Shown: piece after piece, positions 1 through 8,728 of the stretch
Layout: every line of letters starts with the position of its first letter
Numbering within the stretch: position 1 is the stretch's first letter
Assembly (NCBI RefSeq): GCF_019443105.1
Contig: NZ_JAHZIJ010000011.1
Span: 1-64,000, forward strand
Reading direction: 5' to 3'
From: Paenibacillus oenotherae
GTDB lineage: Bacteria > Bacillota > Bacilli > Paenibacillales > Paenibacillaceae
Length of the DNA stretch: 64,000 bases
Notes under the pieces: model-generated
What the model was told of the DNA's origin: nothing
The model's input: only the letters and a program-made list of their open reading frames with translations
Databases searched by the model: none
Program-made: the position numbers and the translations under genes

Positions 1-123
1 GGGGAGAACAGTTTCATCGACGGGATCTGCGTCCCTAAAGATGCTTCGTTTTCCCGGCTACCACCATCGTATAACACTTACAAAAATAGGCCAACCAGAA
101 TTCTCTGGCTGACCTAATAATAC

Positions 124-178
124 GAAAGATGCTTCCAGTCCCACTTTTCGGCTTTTCGGTGGTTTTGGAGGCATCTTT
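124..178. terminator. Bidirectional intrinsic terminator
   Basis: Inverted arms AAAGATGCTTCC and GGAGGCATCTTT enclose about 30 bases, with TTTTC after the right arm and a weaker T-rich tail on the other strand. It lies beyond the end of the leftward nitroreductase gene and could also end a rightward gene outside the window. The rest of bases 1-268 shows only a minor CCAGA/TCTGG hairpin near 99-112 and no supported gene. Confidence 0.7.
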
Positions 179-268
179 TCACATCATTCGGAACTTATTC
201 ATTGGACTTGTCGGACAGCTCCTTTTTTGTCCTGCTGTAGGCCTCAGGGGGCTGTGCAAGTAGAGAAA

Positions 269-916
269 TTATTCGATAATTGTCAAGATATCATCGATCG
301 CTTTGCGCGGGAGCTTGCCAGGTGTCTCTGCCGGATGGCCAAGAGCGATGACCATGTTGACATCAAGATGCTCCTCGATCTCCAGATACTGCTTGAGCTG
401 GTGCTCTGCAAGCAATACCGGGCCTGTCATCGGGCAAGTTGCCAGCCCCATGGCATGGGCGGCCAGCATCAGATTCTGGGACGCCAGGCAGCTGCTCTTG
501 ATGCCTTCCTCGCGCCATACTTCGTCACCGACCAGTCCGATGGGATCGAATATGCGGTCACGGAATTTGGAGGCATAAGGAGTCGCCAGGCAGATAATTA
601 ACGCCGGTGCATCAGAGAATGCGGTCGCATAAGGGCCGAATGATTTCACCAGCAGGCGGGCTTCCTTGGATAGTCCCTCGGCTTCGGCCCGCTCGGCGCG
701 GCGATGCAGCTCTGCCCACGTAATCTCTTCAATTGCTTTAATTTTCTCTTTATTCGTGATGACGATGAAAGCCCACGTCTGCGAGTTCGTATCACTGGGC
801 GCATATCTTGCGCAATCGATTAATTCCCGTATTTGCTCGACAGAGACGGGCTCGTCCGTAAATTTGCGGACACTGCGCCGTTCATGGATGAGTTGCTTCA
901 CTGATTCATAGTTCAT
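269..916 (-). CDS. Nitroreductase family protein
   Basis: FMN-dependent NAD(P)H oxidoreductase of the nitroreductase fold, 215 aa, the usual size for the family. The N-terminal RRSVRKF (about residues 13-19) is the typical FMN-phosphate-binding start, followed by the ARYAPSDTNSQTW segment where this family contacts flavin, and a GLATCPMTG segment in the middle. Such enzymes reduce nitro compounds, quinones or other electron acceptors in the cytoplasm; the substrate cannot be read from the sequence. It is a single gene with its own promoter (TATAAT on the minus strand at 940-945), and no partner is evident. Confidence 0.9.
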   Translation of the reverse strand: MNYESVKQLIHERRSVRKFTDEPVSVEQIRELIDCARYAPSDTNSQTWAFIVITNKEKIKAIEEITWAELHRRAERAEAEGLSKEARLLVKSFGPYATAFSDAPALIICLATPYASKFRDRIFDPIGLVGDEVWREEGIKSSCLASQNLMLAAHAMGLATCPMTGPVLLAEHQLKQYLEIEEHLDVNMVIALGHPAETPGKLPRKAIDDILTIIE

Positions 917-939
917 TTTCCGTTATCACTCCCTTTCCC

Positions 940-967
940 ATTATAGTAGACCGTCCCGTTTTTGCAA
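940..967 (-). promoter_or_regulatory. Sigma-A type promoter of the nitroreductase gene
   Basis: On the minus strand TTGCAA (967-962) is followed after 16 bases by TATAAT (945-940), about 25 bases upstream of the nitroreductase start codon. Confidence 0.6.
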
Positions 968-969
968 CA

Positions 970-2175
970 TTAACCGTTGGATCGGCTCATGAAATGTTTG
1001 GCCAGAAAGCCTGCAGAAGCTGTCAACGCGAGCAGCATTGCGAGCTGGAAAAAGGTTGCCTTGCCAAAATGCTCATAAACGCTGCCGCCAACGAGTCCGC
1101 TAATCAGACCGGAGAAGCCGACGAACACAACGGCGTATACCGCTTGTCCCGAGGCTCTGTATTCATCGGGAATAATGGTAGATATATAGCGAAGCGCCGT
1201 AATGAAATAGATGCCGAACGTAATACTATGCATCGCCTGTATCGGAATAGCCCAGATCGGTTCGGTGATCAAGCTCATGAGCAGCAGCCGTACAGCATAC
1301 ATGAGGCTGGCGATCGCCAGCATGGGGAGCTCCTTGAACTTATGTCCGTATTTGCCCAGCAAGTAGAAGATCGGAATTTCACTGATTGCTGATGTAAGCC
1401 AGGCAACGCCAACGAAGGAGTCGCTGGAGCCCAACTGCCGCAGCGAAACCGCAAGAAAGCTTTCGTACATGCGGTGAGAAATGGAGATGATCAGAACAAG
1501 AACGAAGAAGGAGACGATCTGCGGCTTGCGGAGCAGCTTGAAAAAGCCGGAGAATTCCATCTTGCGCAGTGCTCCCTGGTAATCCTTCAAGGTGAAGGAC
1601 AGCACAATTGCGATTCCGATGCTTATAAGGCAAATGACCGGAGTCATGGATGAGCCTGTCCCCCTGAGCAGTTGTCCGACAGCGAGTGCAGAGAAGGCAA
1701 AGCCCAGCGAGCCGAAAATTCGCACAAGAGCGTATGGTGTTCCCGTATATTGGCTGGACAGCAGAATTAAGCTGTCACTTAGCGGGTTAATCGGCGTCTG
1801 GAAGAAGTAGAAGGCCAGCATGATGAAACAAATGATGATGAAGGAATCTGTAGTGAACAGCAGCGACACCATAATCAGCTGGCCGATCAGCAGCAGGGTC
1901 AGCAGCTTCTTGATCGTCCGGTATTTATCGCTGACGATGCCTAGCAGCAGGTTGGCGAAGATGGAAATAAGCGGACCTGTGGAATACAGGATGCCGATCT
2001 GGGATGCTGTATAGCCCTCGTCCATAAAGTAGAGAGGGAAGAAGGAAACAATGATTGCCGAAGTCATATAGGAAGAAAAGTTGAACATGCGGAGAAAGTT
2101 TGTTTCTCTCGCTGCTGTTGCCGATTTCAAGGGCAGTGCTGGCTGCCCGGATCTGGAATCTGAGTTTGCATTCAT
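970..2175 (-). CDS. MFS transporter
   Basis: Integral membrane transporter of the major facilitator superfamily, about 400 aa with roughly 12 hydrophobic segments. The early loop GIVSDKYRTIKKLL is the conserved loop between TM2 and TM3. The subgroup resembles the MFS_1-like/nucleoside-symporter-like proteins, but the substrate cannot be called. The ATG at 2175 (MNANSDSRS) has GGAG about 11 bases upstream; a GTG at 2187 overlaps the stop of the upstream gene by four bases (GTGA) and is an alternative start. It is translationally coupled to the MATE-like gene upstream, so the two probably act together. Confidence 0.85.
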   Translation of the reverse strand: MNANSDSRSGQPALPLKSATAARETNFLRMFNFSSYMTSAIIVSFFPLYFMDEGYTASQIGILYSTGPLISIFANLLLGIVSDKYRTIKKLLTLLLIGQLIMVSLLFTTDSFIIICFIMLAFYFFQTPINPLSDSLILLSSQYTGTPYALVRIFGSLGFAFSALAVGQLLRGTGSSMTPVICLISIGIAIVLSFTLKDYQGALRKMEFSGFFKLLRKPQIVSFFVLVLIISISHRMYESFLAVSLRQLGSSDSFVGVAWLTSAISEIPIFYLLGKYGHKFKELPMLAIASLMYAVRLLLMSLITEPIWAIPIQAMHSITFGIYFITALRYISTIIPDEYRASGQAVYAVVFVGFSGLISGLVGGSVYEHFGKATFFQLAMLLALTASAGFLAKHFMSRSNG

Positions 2176-2183
2176 GATGTAGG

Positions 2184-3512
2184 TCACTCCATGTCGGTTA
2201 CTTTACCTGCTATAATACGGTTAATCCGGTTTCCCCGTCTGATTGCGTAGGCCACAAATCCGCATTCGGCGGCAAGGCCCAGCGATTGTGCCCATGCACC
2301 GATTGTGCCGTTCCAGCCTGGCGTAACAAGTACGAGCAGCAGCAGGGCAAGTGCGGTGAAGGACAGATTGGATATCTGTGAGCCGAGCATGACCCGTGTA
2401 TGTCCCCGGACCATAATAATTCCATTGAACACATCCAGCCATGGCATGATCAGAGCAAGCAATACGAATGGCTTCAGTGCCTTTAATGTCTCGATTGCGA
2501 GCTTGCCATCCACACCCATAATGGTACCGACGAAGTATTCCCCAATCGGCGTGAAGGCAAGCATGCTAACCAGAAGGGCTGGAATGAAGCCGAACAACAG
2601 GGTGAAGCGGCGAACGGCCTCGCGATCGATTTTATAGAAATTCAGAACAATCTGATGAAAATAGGTGAAGAAGCTGACGACGAGCTGCACAATGCTGCCT
2701 GCCAGCGCAAAGGATGCAATTGCGAGCGCGACTTCCGTTGTTTTGCCAAGCATAGCATTAATGACTGGCCCGATCCATACGGCGACGAACGTCGATAACA
2801 GAAGCGGACGGTAGAATGAGAATACCTGCCTGGGCTTAACGATCTCATGCTCCGGGACGACATCCGGCATGCGCCGGACGAGCAGCCGTCCTTCCCCATA
2901 GCTCATCGCCGCTTCTATTATCATGCCGGCAAGGAAGATATAAGCGCCGACAGTGGCGTCCTTCACCCCTGAATGTATAAAATAAAGCGACAGCAAATAC
3001 ATGCCGATCAGACGGACGATCATGCCGATCGTGAGCCACCTGGTACGCAAATTATAAATAATGATGCCTTGATAGAGACAGCGGATGCCGGAGAAGAGGC
3101 TTACGAACATGAGCACCCGGTACACATCGATGACATCAGGCACCAGTGAATGCTCCAAGCCGAATAGGCCGCTGAAGATAAAATTCCCAAGCGGCGTGTA
3201 GCAAATTAGAAAACCGAGTGCCATAATGGCGAAGAAGATCAGCTGGCTCACCTGAAGCATCGCGCGGAAGGATCGCTTGTCGCGCACAAGCACAGAGCTT
3301 GTCTGCCGCAGAAGCAAGGCGGGCCGTTCGGTGATGACGAGCAGGCTCATCGCAATCGCATAGCTGGCAAGGATCTGTTCAGGATGCTCGCCCTGGGACA
3401 GCGTGCTGTTAATGATAACATGAGAGATGGTGACAAGACTGGCCGAGATGCCGAGCGGTAAAAAGAATCTCCAAAGCTGCTTCATTGACACGGTGCCTGA
3501 CTGTTGATTCAT
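2184..3512 (-). CDS. MATE-like multi-pass membrane transporter
   Basis: About 442 aa with around 12 predicted membrane segments and no long soluble domain. The overall pattern (MKQLWRFFLPLGISASL, then repeated hydrophobic helices with an internal two-fold look) resembles proteins annotated as MatE/multi antimicrobial extrusion in Paenibacillus, a branch of the MOP exporter superfamily. The substrate is unknown. The start at 3512 is chosen because AAGGAG sits 7-8 bases upstream; the frame is open further up to 3575 without a ribosome site. First gene of a two-gene operon with the MFS transporter. Confidence 0.75.
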   Translation of the reverse strand: MNQQSGTVSMKQLWRFFLPLGISASLVTISHVIINSTLSQGEHPEQILASYAIAMSLLVITERPALLLRQTSSVLVRDKRSFRAMLQVSQLIFFAIMALGFLICYTPLGNFIFSGLFGLEHSLVPDVIDVYRVLMFVSLFSGIRCLYQGIIIYNLRTRWLTIGMIVRLIGMYLLSLYFIHSGVKDATVGAYIFLAGMIIEAAMSYGEGRLLVRRMPDVVPEHEIVKPRQVFSFYRPLLLSTFVAVWIGPVINAMLGKTTEVALAIASFALAGSIVQLVVSFFTYFHQIVLNFYKIDREAVRRFTLLFGFIPALLVSMLAFTPIGEYFVGTIMGVDGKLAIETLKALKPFVLLALIMPWLDVFNGIIMVRGHTRVMLGSQISNLSFTALALLLLVLVTPGWNGTIGAWAQSLGLAAECGFVAYAIRRGNRINRIIAGKVTDME

Positions 3513-3634
3513 CGCACAATCTCCTTGGGAGCCATTTGTACACCAGTATATCACGGAAATTGCAAGCGCGAACATGATTTCGCTATGGAATTATGCGGTC
3601 TAAAATGGTACATTAGTGGATGGAGGTTTTGGAT

Positions 3635-3949
3635 GTGCTTCAACTTTTCGTATTTGACGAACGGCTTGGTATCGCGTTGCCGAAGCTTGAACTTGAGTGG
3701 GAAGGCTACAGCGAAAGTGACCGTGCAGCGATTGTAACGCAATGGGAAATCATTCGGGGAGCTATTCCGGATCGGGTATTTCTGTTCGAGAGAGAGATCA
3801 ACAAGAAGCAGGCGGAATTGTTCGATGAGGATGATTTCGAGATGTCTTGTCTATTGAACTCGGACATTGCTGAGCTTGCGAGCCGAATCAATGATCTGCA
3901 TATTTGGTACCGGATCAATCAAGAGATTGAAACACGGCGACATTCCTGA
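3635..3949 (+). CDS. Conserved small protein upstream of ytpB
   Basis: A 104-aa soluble acidic protein that I cannot assign to a named family. The sequence is mainly helical and charged, with a Trp-rich part (WEGYSESDRAAIVTQWE) and a C-terminal LASRINDLHIWYRINQE stretch. The GTG at 3635 is preferred because GGAGG lies eight bases upstream; ATG 3620 in the same frame is an alternative without a good ribosome site. It ends 25 bases before ytpB on the same strand, so the two are probably co-transcribed, but that does not reveal its job. Confidence 0.65.
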   Translation: MLQLFVFDERLGIALPKLELEWEGYSESDRAAIVTQWEIIRGAIPDRVFLFEREINKKQAELFDEDDFEMSCLLNSDIAELASRINDLHIWYRINQEIETRRHS

Positions 3950-3974
3950 TGGTTTCATACGAGGAGGCGCCCGC

Positions 3975-5057
3975 ATGATGAGAGTGTCCCACTTGTCGGG
4001 CCTTGTGCCCAAGACGCCTGTCAGGCTGATGTTCCGAGTTTATAAATATATTTTGCCGGAAGTTCGAGCAGAGCTTAATCGGCTGCGTGTCATTGCAGAA
4101 GGCATCCCGGACCCGGAACTAAGAGCGCAGGCGCTAGATAGTATGAACGGCAAGCAGTTTCACTGCGAGGGCGGAGGCGTATATGCCGCTGCTAATCTGA
4201 AGGAGCGCCATCTGCTGATACCACTCATTGTCTCCCTGCAGACGATAAGCGATTACTTGGATAATCTGTGTGATCGCAGCACTTCTCTTGATGAGGATGA
4301 TTTCCGCTTGCTGCATCAATCGATGCTGGATGCGGTTCATCCAGACGCTCCGCTGCGTGACTACTACGCATTGCGGACCGAACGGGATGATGGCGGATAT
4401 TTGCATGAGCTTGTTTCGACCTGCCAGACCTGTGTTCGATCGCTGCCCTCCTATGACAAGGTGCAGAACGATGTGGCAGAGCTAGTCGGTCTCTATCGGG
4501 ATTTGCAGGTGTACAAGCATATCGTCTCCGAGAGGCGGGAGCCGCAGCTGCTGGCATGGTGGGAGCAATATCGCCACCGCTACCCTGGGCTGCAATGGAA
4601 TGAATTTGCGGCAGCGACGGGTTCTACGCTGGCTATGTTCATGCTCTTTGTGGCGGCAAGCGATGAGGGGCTGTCGGATGAAGCTGCGCTGGCGATTCGC
4701 GATGCCTATTTTCCACATGTGTGCGGTCTGCATATCATGCTGGATTATCTCATTGATCAAGAGGAAGACCGGATAGGCGGGGATTTGAATTTCTGTAATT
4801 ATTACAGTGATCAATCTGCGATGGTAGAGAGAATCGGGGATATCGTATATGGGGCGCGCAGGGATGTGCAAACGCTCCCCCATTGGCGTTTTCACCGGAT
4901 GATTATTGAGGGTCTGCTTGCCCTGTACTTGTCCGATCCCAAGGTGCGCATGCAGGCGGATGTCAAACGCGTATCGAGGAAATTGATGCGGGGAAGCCCG
5001 CTGACGAGATTGTTCTTCTGGGGTAATAGTGTCTGGATTCGGATGCACAAATCTTAA
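3975..5057 (+). CDS. ytpB: Tetraprenyl-beta-curcumene synthase family protein (YtpB)
   Basis: Member of the DUF2600/YtpB terpene synthase family. In Bacillus subtilis YtpB cyclises C35 heptaprenyl diphosphate to tetraprenyl-beta-curcumene, the precursor of sesquarterpenes. The 360-aa product has the family length and two acidic helices expected to bind metal and diphosphate: DYLDNLCD at residues 93-100 and DYLIDQEED near residue 256. The start at ATG 3975 (an ATGATG pair) follows GGAGG by eight bases. Conservation of both Asp-rich motifs suggests an active enzyme; the exact prenyl substrate is inferred from the family. Confidence 0.88.
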   Translation: MMRVSHLSGLVPKTPVRLMFRVYKYILPEVRAELNRLRVIAEGIPDPELRAQALDSMNGKQFHCEGGGVYAAANLKERHLLIPLIVSLQTISDYLDNLCDRSTSLDEDDFRLLHQSMLDAVHPDAPLRDYYALRTERDDGGYLHELVSTCQTCVRSLPSYDKVQNDVAELVGLYRDLQVYKHIVSERREPQLLAWWEQYRHRYPGLQWNEFAAATGSTLAMFMLFVAASDEGLSDEAALAIRDAYFPHVCGLHIMLDYLIDQEEDRIGGDLNFCNYYSDQSAMVERIGDIVYGARRDVQTLPHWRFHRMIIEGLLALYLSDPKVRMQADVKRVSRKLMRGSPLTRLFFWGNSVWIRMHKS

Positions 5058-5093
5058 CATAGTGAGCTTGAGCCAACATAAGGAGTGGTTTAG

Positions 5094-6062
5094 ATGTCAG
5101 AGGTTAAATCAATAGCCGTACTAACGAGCGGCGGAGATTCACAAGGTATGAATGCAGCTGTTCGGGCAGTTGTTCGCAGTGCTTTGTATCACGGTCTTGA
5201 GGTATATGGCGTTCAACGGGGCTATCAAGGCCTGATCAACAATGATTTGCGCCCAATGGATCTTAGAAGCGTAGGCGATATTATTCAGCGTGGAGGAACG
5301 ATTCTGCAGACGGCGCGCTGCAAGGAGTTTATAACAGCGGAAGGCCAGCAGAAGGGCGCTGATGTGCTGCGCGAGCGCGGTATTGACGGTCTGGTCGTCA
5401 TAGGCGGCGACGGTTCCTATCAGGGAGCAAACAAGCTGAGCAAGCTTGGCATTAAGACGATGGGCTTGCCGGGCACGATCGATAACGATATTCCGTTTAC
5501 TGATTTTACAATCGGCTTCGATACGGCTGTCAGCATCGTTGTGGACGCGATCAACAAGCTTCGTGATACGATGACATCTCACGAGCGTTCCTCGGTTGTC
5601 GAAGTTATGGGTCGCCATTGTGGAGATATTGCGTTATATGCGGGTCTGGCGAGCGGTGCAGAAACGATTCTCGTGCCTGAGGTTCCGTTTGATCTTGATC
5701 AAGTAGCGAGTCGTATGCAGGAGAATTTCCAATCGGGCAAACGCCACAGTATCATTGTAGTAGCTGAAGGCGCTGGCAGGGGCGAAGATATTACAAGAGG
5801 CATAACGGAGCGCAGCGGTATTGAACCGCGTGTAACGGTGCTTGGACATATTCAGCGTGGCGGCAATCCAACCCATAATGACCGGATTCTTGCCAGTCAA
5901 TTGGGCGATTTTGCTGTACGGATGCTGATGGAGGGACAATCCAGCAAATCATGCGGCATTATCCGCGGGGAACTGGTTGCTACCGATATCGATAAAGTTG
6001 TCAGCACGAAGAAGCCATTCAATATGGATCTCTATAACTTGGCATTGCGTTTATCGCAATAA
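5094..6062 (+). CDS. pfkA: ATP-dependent 6-phosphofructokinase
   Basis: Catalyses fructose 6-phosphate to fructose 1,6-bisphosphate in glycolysis. The 322-aa protein is a standard bacterial PfkA. Motifs visible are the nucleotide loop TSGGDSQGMN (11-20), GGDGS (104-108, with the Gly that marks ATP rather than pyrophosphate users) and the catalytic GTIDND (127-132, Asp130 as proton acceptor). HIQRGG near residue 250 belongs to the substrate and effector region. The first motif has Gln where most family members have Pro (GGDSPG). An AAGGAG site lies upstream of the ATG. It appears monocistronic. Confidence 0.96.
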   Translation: MSEVKSIAVLTSGGDSQGMNAAVRAVVRSALYHGLEVYGVQRGYQGLINNDLRPMDLRSVGDIIQRGGTILQTARCKEFITAEGQQKGADVLRERGIDGLVVIGGDGSYQGANKLSKLGIKTMGLPGTIDNDIPFTDFTIGFDTAVSIVVDAINKLRDTMTSHERSSVVEVMGRHCGDIALYAGLASGAETILVPEVPFDLDQVASRMQENFQSGKRHSIIVVAEGAGRGEDITRGITERSGIEPRVTVLGHIQRGGNPTHNDRILASQLGDFAVRMLMEGQSSKSCGIIRGELVATDIDKVVSTKKPFNMDLYNLALRLSQ

Positions 6063-6175
6063 TGCAATAAGAAGCGAGAAGCCTTATGTTGGTACGGTGT
6101 GTGAGCAGTCTGCACCCTGTCGGCATGAGGCTTTCATCATAGATTTGCTTAGTGAAGGGGCAGGTGAGAACGAAT

Positions 6176-6373
6176 ATGTTTCTATACAAAATCGAAATCG
6201 AGCTGGAAGACCAAATGGCGCACCTAATCCTGCTTGCGGATACCGACGAGAAAGCTTTCTCAGTCGTTGAGAGCCATGTAGCGCGTCATTTCATCAAGAT
6301 GCCGGTAGTGAAATCAGCGGCTATTATTGAGAAGAAGCGCCCTGAGCTTGGCGCGGGATATTTCATCGTGTAG
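6176..6373 (+). CDS. DUF3906-like small protein
   Basis: A 65-aa protein beginning MFLYKIEIELED and containing ADTDEKAFSVVESHVARHF and a KKRPELGAGY tail. This resembles the small DUF3906 family found in Bacillales, whose function is unknown; the assignment is from memory of the pattern. ATG 6176 with AGGTGAG eight bases upstream is preferred over an in-frame GTG at 6152. It follows pfkA by 113 bases on the same strand. No membrane segment or catalytic motif is visible. Confidence 0.65.
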   Translation: MFLYKIEIELEDQMAHLILLADTDEKAFSVVESHVARHFIKMPVVKSAAIIEKKRPELGAGYFIV

Positions 6374-6498
6374 ATATTGAAGTCGGATTCCCCTGAACAT
6401 GCCGGCTAATGCTGAACCTGACTGCAATGGAGACACGTGAACATTCCGTTTCACTGCAAGCAACCTCCCCTCCCCCAGTTATGTGAAGGGATAAAGGC

Positions 6499-6690
6499 AA
6501 GCATGCGTAAGTGCAGGCTTTCCGCTATAAAGCAGCTGTAGGCGCTTGAATTCCCTCGATTACGCATGAATATGAGGGTGGAAGTAACCGAAAAGGACAA
6601 ATACTAGAAAATTCCTGCGCTTTGGCAGGCATTTCATCTTTATTAGGCCGAAACGGGGAAAAAGCTGTATTTTCGCAGGAATGTTCAACG
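6499..6690. repeat. Palindromic CCTGC/GCAGG repeat array, locus 1
   Basis: Members of a short palindrome family found at four intergenic loci. One hairpin spans 6499-6520 (AAGCATGC, six-base loop, GCAGGCTT, imperfect), a second 6608-6634 (CCTGC-gctttg-GCAGG, flanked by AAATT and CATTT), and a degenerate half copy ends with GCAGGAATG at 6675-6683. The gap carries GGCCGAAAC, a sequence also seen beside copies elsewhere. The array directly precedes the structured RNA candidate. Confidence 0.7.
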
Positions 6691-6904
6691 TTCAGGGAGG
6701 TTTGACCGCCGACGTGTAACCGAGCACCGCATGCCGCAATGGCACCGAGCGCCGTGAGGCGCGCGCGGTGCGGAAACCACTGCTCCAGGTAAGAGAGGGT
6801 GGTTCGGGAATTCCGCCAGAAGCAGCTTAAAGCTCGCCTTCAGCGGGAACAACACCAATGGTTAGAACGCTCCCCAGGGAGCGGAGAGACCTGTTCGTAC
6901 ATAA
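6685..6904 (+). ncRNA. Candidate structured non-coding RNA, class unknown
   Basis: No coding frame is supported here, but the strand can fold extensively. A closing helix pairs ACG-tt-CAGG (6688-6696) with CCTG-tt-CGT (6890-6898). GCACCGC (6724-6730) pairs with GCGGTGC and encloses two hairpins, one of them GCGCC-GTGA-GGCGC with a GNRA tetraloop. AACCAC (6775-6780) pairs with GTGGTT (6799-6804). TTCCGC (6811-6816) pairs with GCGGGAA (6843-6849) around AGCT-TAA-AGCT. CGCTCC-ccag-GGAGCG (about 6869-6883) forms a last hairpin. A strong terminator follows and the next gene is convergent, so it would be a free-standing transcript. I compared it mentally with SRP RNA, RNase P, tmRNA, T-box and common riboswitches and found no match. 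A clear promoter was not found. Confidence 0.45.
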
Positions 6905-6906
6905 AC

Positions 6907-6959
6907 AAACGCCCAGCAAGATGCCGATTGATCGGCTTTGGCTTGCTGGGCGTTTTGTT
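6907..6959. terminator. Bidirectional intrinsic terminator
   Basis: AACGCCCAGCAAG and CTTGCTGGGCGTT form a 13-bp stem around a loop that contains a smaller CCGATTGATCGG hairpin. TTTTGTTT follows on the plus strand and a T-rich tract on the minus strand. It ends the candidate RNA and also the convergent DUF4015 gene. Confidence 0.9.
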
Positions 6960-7017
6960 TGACTAGATAAGGCATGATATAAGTTCGTATGGTTGGAACT
7001 GCACAGCAGGAAGGGGC

Positions 7018-8202
7018 TTAAAAGTTGACGCCTGTTGTATATTTGTTGCCTGCATTCCAGAGTAAGTATTCCTCGATCTTGGTGTCGCGCAGCGCTTTGA
7101 TTTGAGCATCTACTTCGGCTTTGCCATATGGGATGTAATGGCCTTTGCCCAGCCACTTGGCGGTGAAGTCCTGAATCCATGGCCGGACGACCGGCTTGTA
7201 AGAGCCTATTGGATCAAGCTTCTTATGCGTGTCAATCATGGAGCCCTTGATTGTCGCGTATGGATCCTTGTCGGGATCCTTGACGTCGAACCAGCCGGTG
7301 CTGTAATGGCTAGGATACACCATTGGACTAATAACATCGACATGCTTGGAAATTTTCACAAAATCCTGTCCGATTCCTTCAGCGGCCGGGACGGATGCCG
7401 CATAGCCGAATATATCGACCGAGACACGTACACCGAGCGGCTCCAATTGCTCCTTCGCATATTTGACAAAACCGCTAACCGCATCTACACGGCTTTCCTC
7501 TGTCTTGTTGAACACGAGGGAGTCCGCTTTCTTCTCGAAGCCTTCGGGGAATCTGACATAGTCAAACTGGATCTCCTTGAATCCAAGCTTGGCAGCTTCC
7601 TTGGCGACTGCGATGTTGTAATCCCACACTTCCTTTCGGTAGGGATTAACAAAGCTGTCCTTCTTCCCGTTCTGCCACACTGAACCATCCTTGCGGGTAA
7701 AGGATAACTCCGGATGCTTGCGGGCCAGTACCGTGTCTTTGAACACAACGATTCTGGCGATCGGGTAAACTTCATGCTTCTTCAGCCGTTCCATTAGAGC
7801 GTTGACATCCTTAATGTACTTCTTGGGCTCGCCGAGCTTCAGCATCTCAGCGTTCTCAGTAGGGTAGGTAATGTAACCGTAATCATCCTTGACATCGATA
7901 ACCATGCTGTTCAATGCAGTGTCATCCAGCAGTTTGAGCAAGGACTCCATGCGGGAGCCTCCTGCGCTGTGGGCCGTGACATAAATGCCTTTGACCTTGG
8001 GCGCATCGGGCTGAGGGTCCTTCTTGACCGCTGCAGTACCTTCAGCCGGGGTCTTCTCTCCGCCTGGGGCGGCAGGTGCAGTGCCAGCAGGCTGCTGAAC
8101 GGCGGGAGGCTTCACGGGCAGCGCGTTCCCGCCGCCACTTGCAAGATCAATACCGGTGATGGATTGAAACAATAACAACATGACTGATAGTATAAATTCC
8201 AT
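7018..8202 (-). CDS. Putative glycoside hydrolase (DUF4015)
   Basis: Secreted or membrane-tethered protein of 394 aa. It has a short hydrophobic N-terminus (about residues 1-20), a Pro/Ala-rich linker to about residue 68, and then a TIM-barrel-like DUF4015 domain to the end. Typical segments are GIYVTAHSAGG, MVIDVKDDYGYITYP, EIQFDYVRFPEG and DVISPMVYPSHYS. The family is called a putative glycosyl hydrolase from its fold and its carboxylates; the substrate is not established. GGGGAGAG precedes the ATG at 8202. It stands alone and reads into the terminator at 6907-6959. Confidence 0.82.
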   Translation of the reverse strand: MEFILSVMLLLFQSITGIDLASGGGNALPVKPPAVQQPAGTAPAAPGGEKTPAEGTAAVKKDPQPDAPKVKGIYVTAHSAGGSRMESLLKLLDDTALNSMVIDVKDDYGYITYPTENAEMLKLGEPKKYIKDVNALMERLKKHEVYPIARIVVFKDTVLARKHPELSFTRKDGSVWQNGKKDSFVNPYRKEVWDYNIAVAKEAAKLGFKEIQFDYVRFPEGFEKKADSLVFNKTEESRVDAVSGFVKYAKEQLEPLGVRVSVDIFGYAASVPAAEGIGQDFVKISKHVDVISPMVYPSHYSTGWFDVKDPDKDPYATIKGSMIDTHKKLDPIGSYKPVVRPWIQDFTAKWLGKGHYIPYGKAEVDAQIKALRDTKIEEYLLWNAGNKYTTGVNF

Positions 8203-8342
8203 TCTGTTCTCTCCCCGTTAGCTCTGTACTCTGATTATAAAGCAGTTAGGTGAGGAGGCACAGAGGTATTTTGTAGGATTTTACACAGAAAGCCAGCCGG
8301 AGAAACATGGAATCAGCGAAGTGGGGAAAGATGGCAAAATAA

Positions 8343-8375
8343 GAAGAGCGAGAACGTTATCCGTCCTCGCTCTAT
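8343..8375 (-). terminator. Intrinsic terminator of the 64-aa gene
   Basis: GAGCGAG and CTCGCTC arms with a loop of about 13 bases, followed on the minus strand by a T-rich stretch. It lies 12 bases beyond the stop codon of the small leftward gene. Confidence 0.65.
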
Positions 8376-8386
8376 CCTCATTATGA

Positions 8387-8581
8387 CTATTGCATAAGCA
8401 CTTCTTTTTGATACTCGCAAATACTGTGCTGCACAATCTCCATCGCATCTTGTGGCTCCAGTAAACCCAGTCCATCCCGCAGCACGATTGTAAGATCCAA
8501 CTCCCGCTGCGTCAGAAAGGGCACAAGCTCGGGAACCAGCTTTTCTACGATCCGCGATAGTTTAACGGTTTCCATATCCAT
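8387..8581 (-). CDS. Small conserved-looking hypothetical protein
   Basis: A 64-aa acidic, helical protein starting MDMETVKLSRIVEKL, with no signal peptide, membrane segment or known motif. It is accepted as a gene because AAGGGTG is placed eight bases before the ATG and because an intrinsic terminator follows directly. I do not recognise the family and cannot give a function. Confidence 0.6.
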   Translation of the reverse strand: MDMETVKLSRIVEKLVPELVPFLTQRELDLTIVLRDGLGLLEPQDAMEIVQHSICEYQKEVLMQ

Positions 8582-8728
8582 GTTGCATCACCCTTTCATC
8601 GTAATGGAGGGTAAAAAACGTATGGCATGAAACTTGTAACCTCGGGACAGTTTTATTATAGCAGTAGCAGCCGAAAAAACCTAGGGCTTAGCAAAAAATC
8701 CATGGCAGCCTGCATGCCCGGTTTGCCG

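Noticed and set aside
6690-6900. Glycine riboswitch, M-box or T-box
   Set aside because: Short matches (ACCGCCGA, GGAGAGACC, CACCAATGG) are in the wrong order or incomplete, and there is no downstream gene on that strand to regulate.
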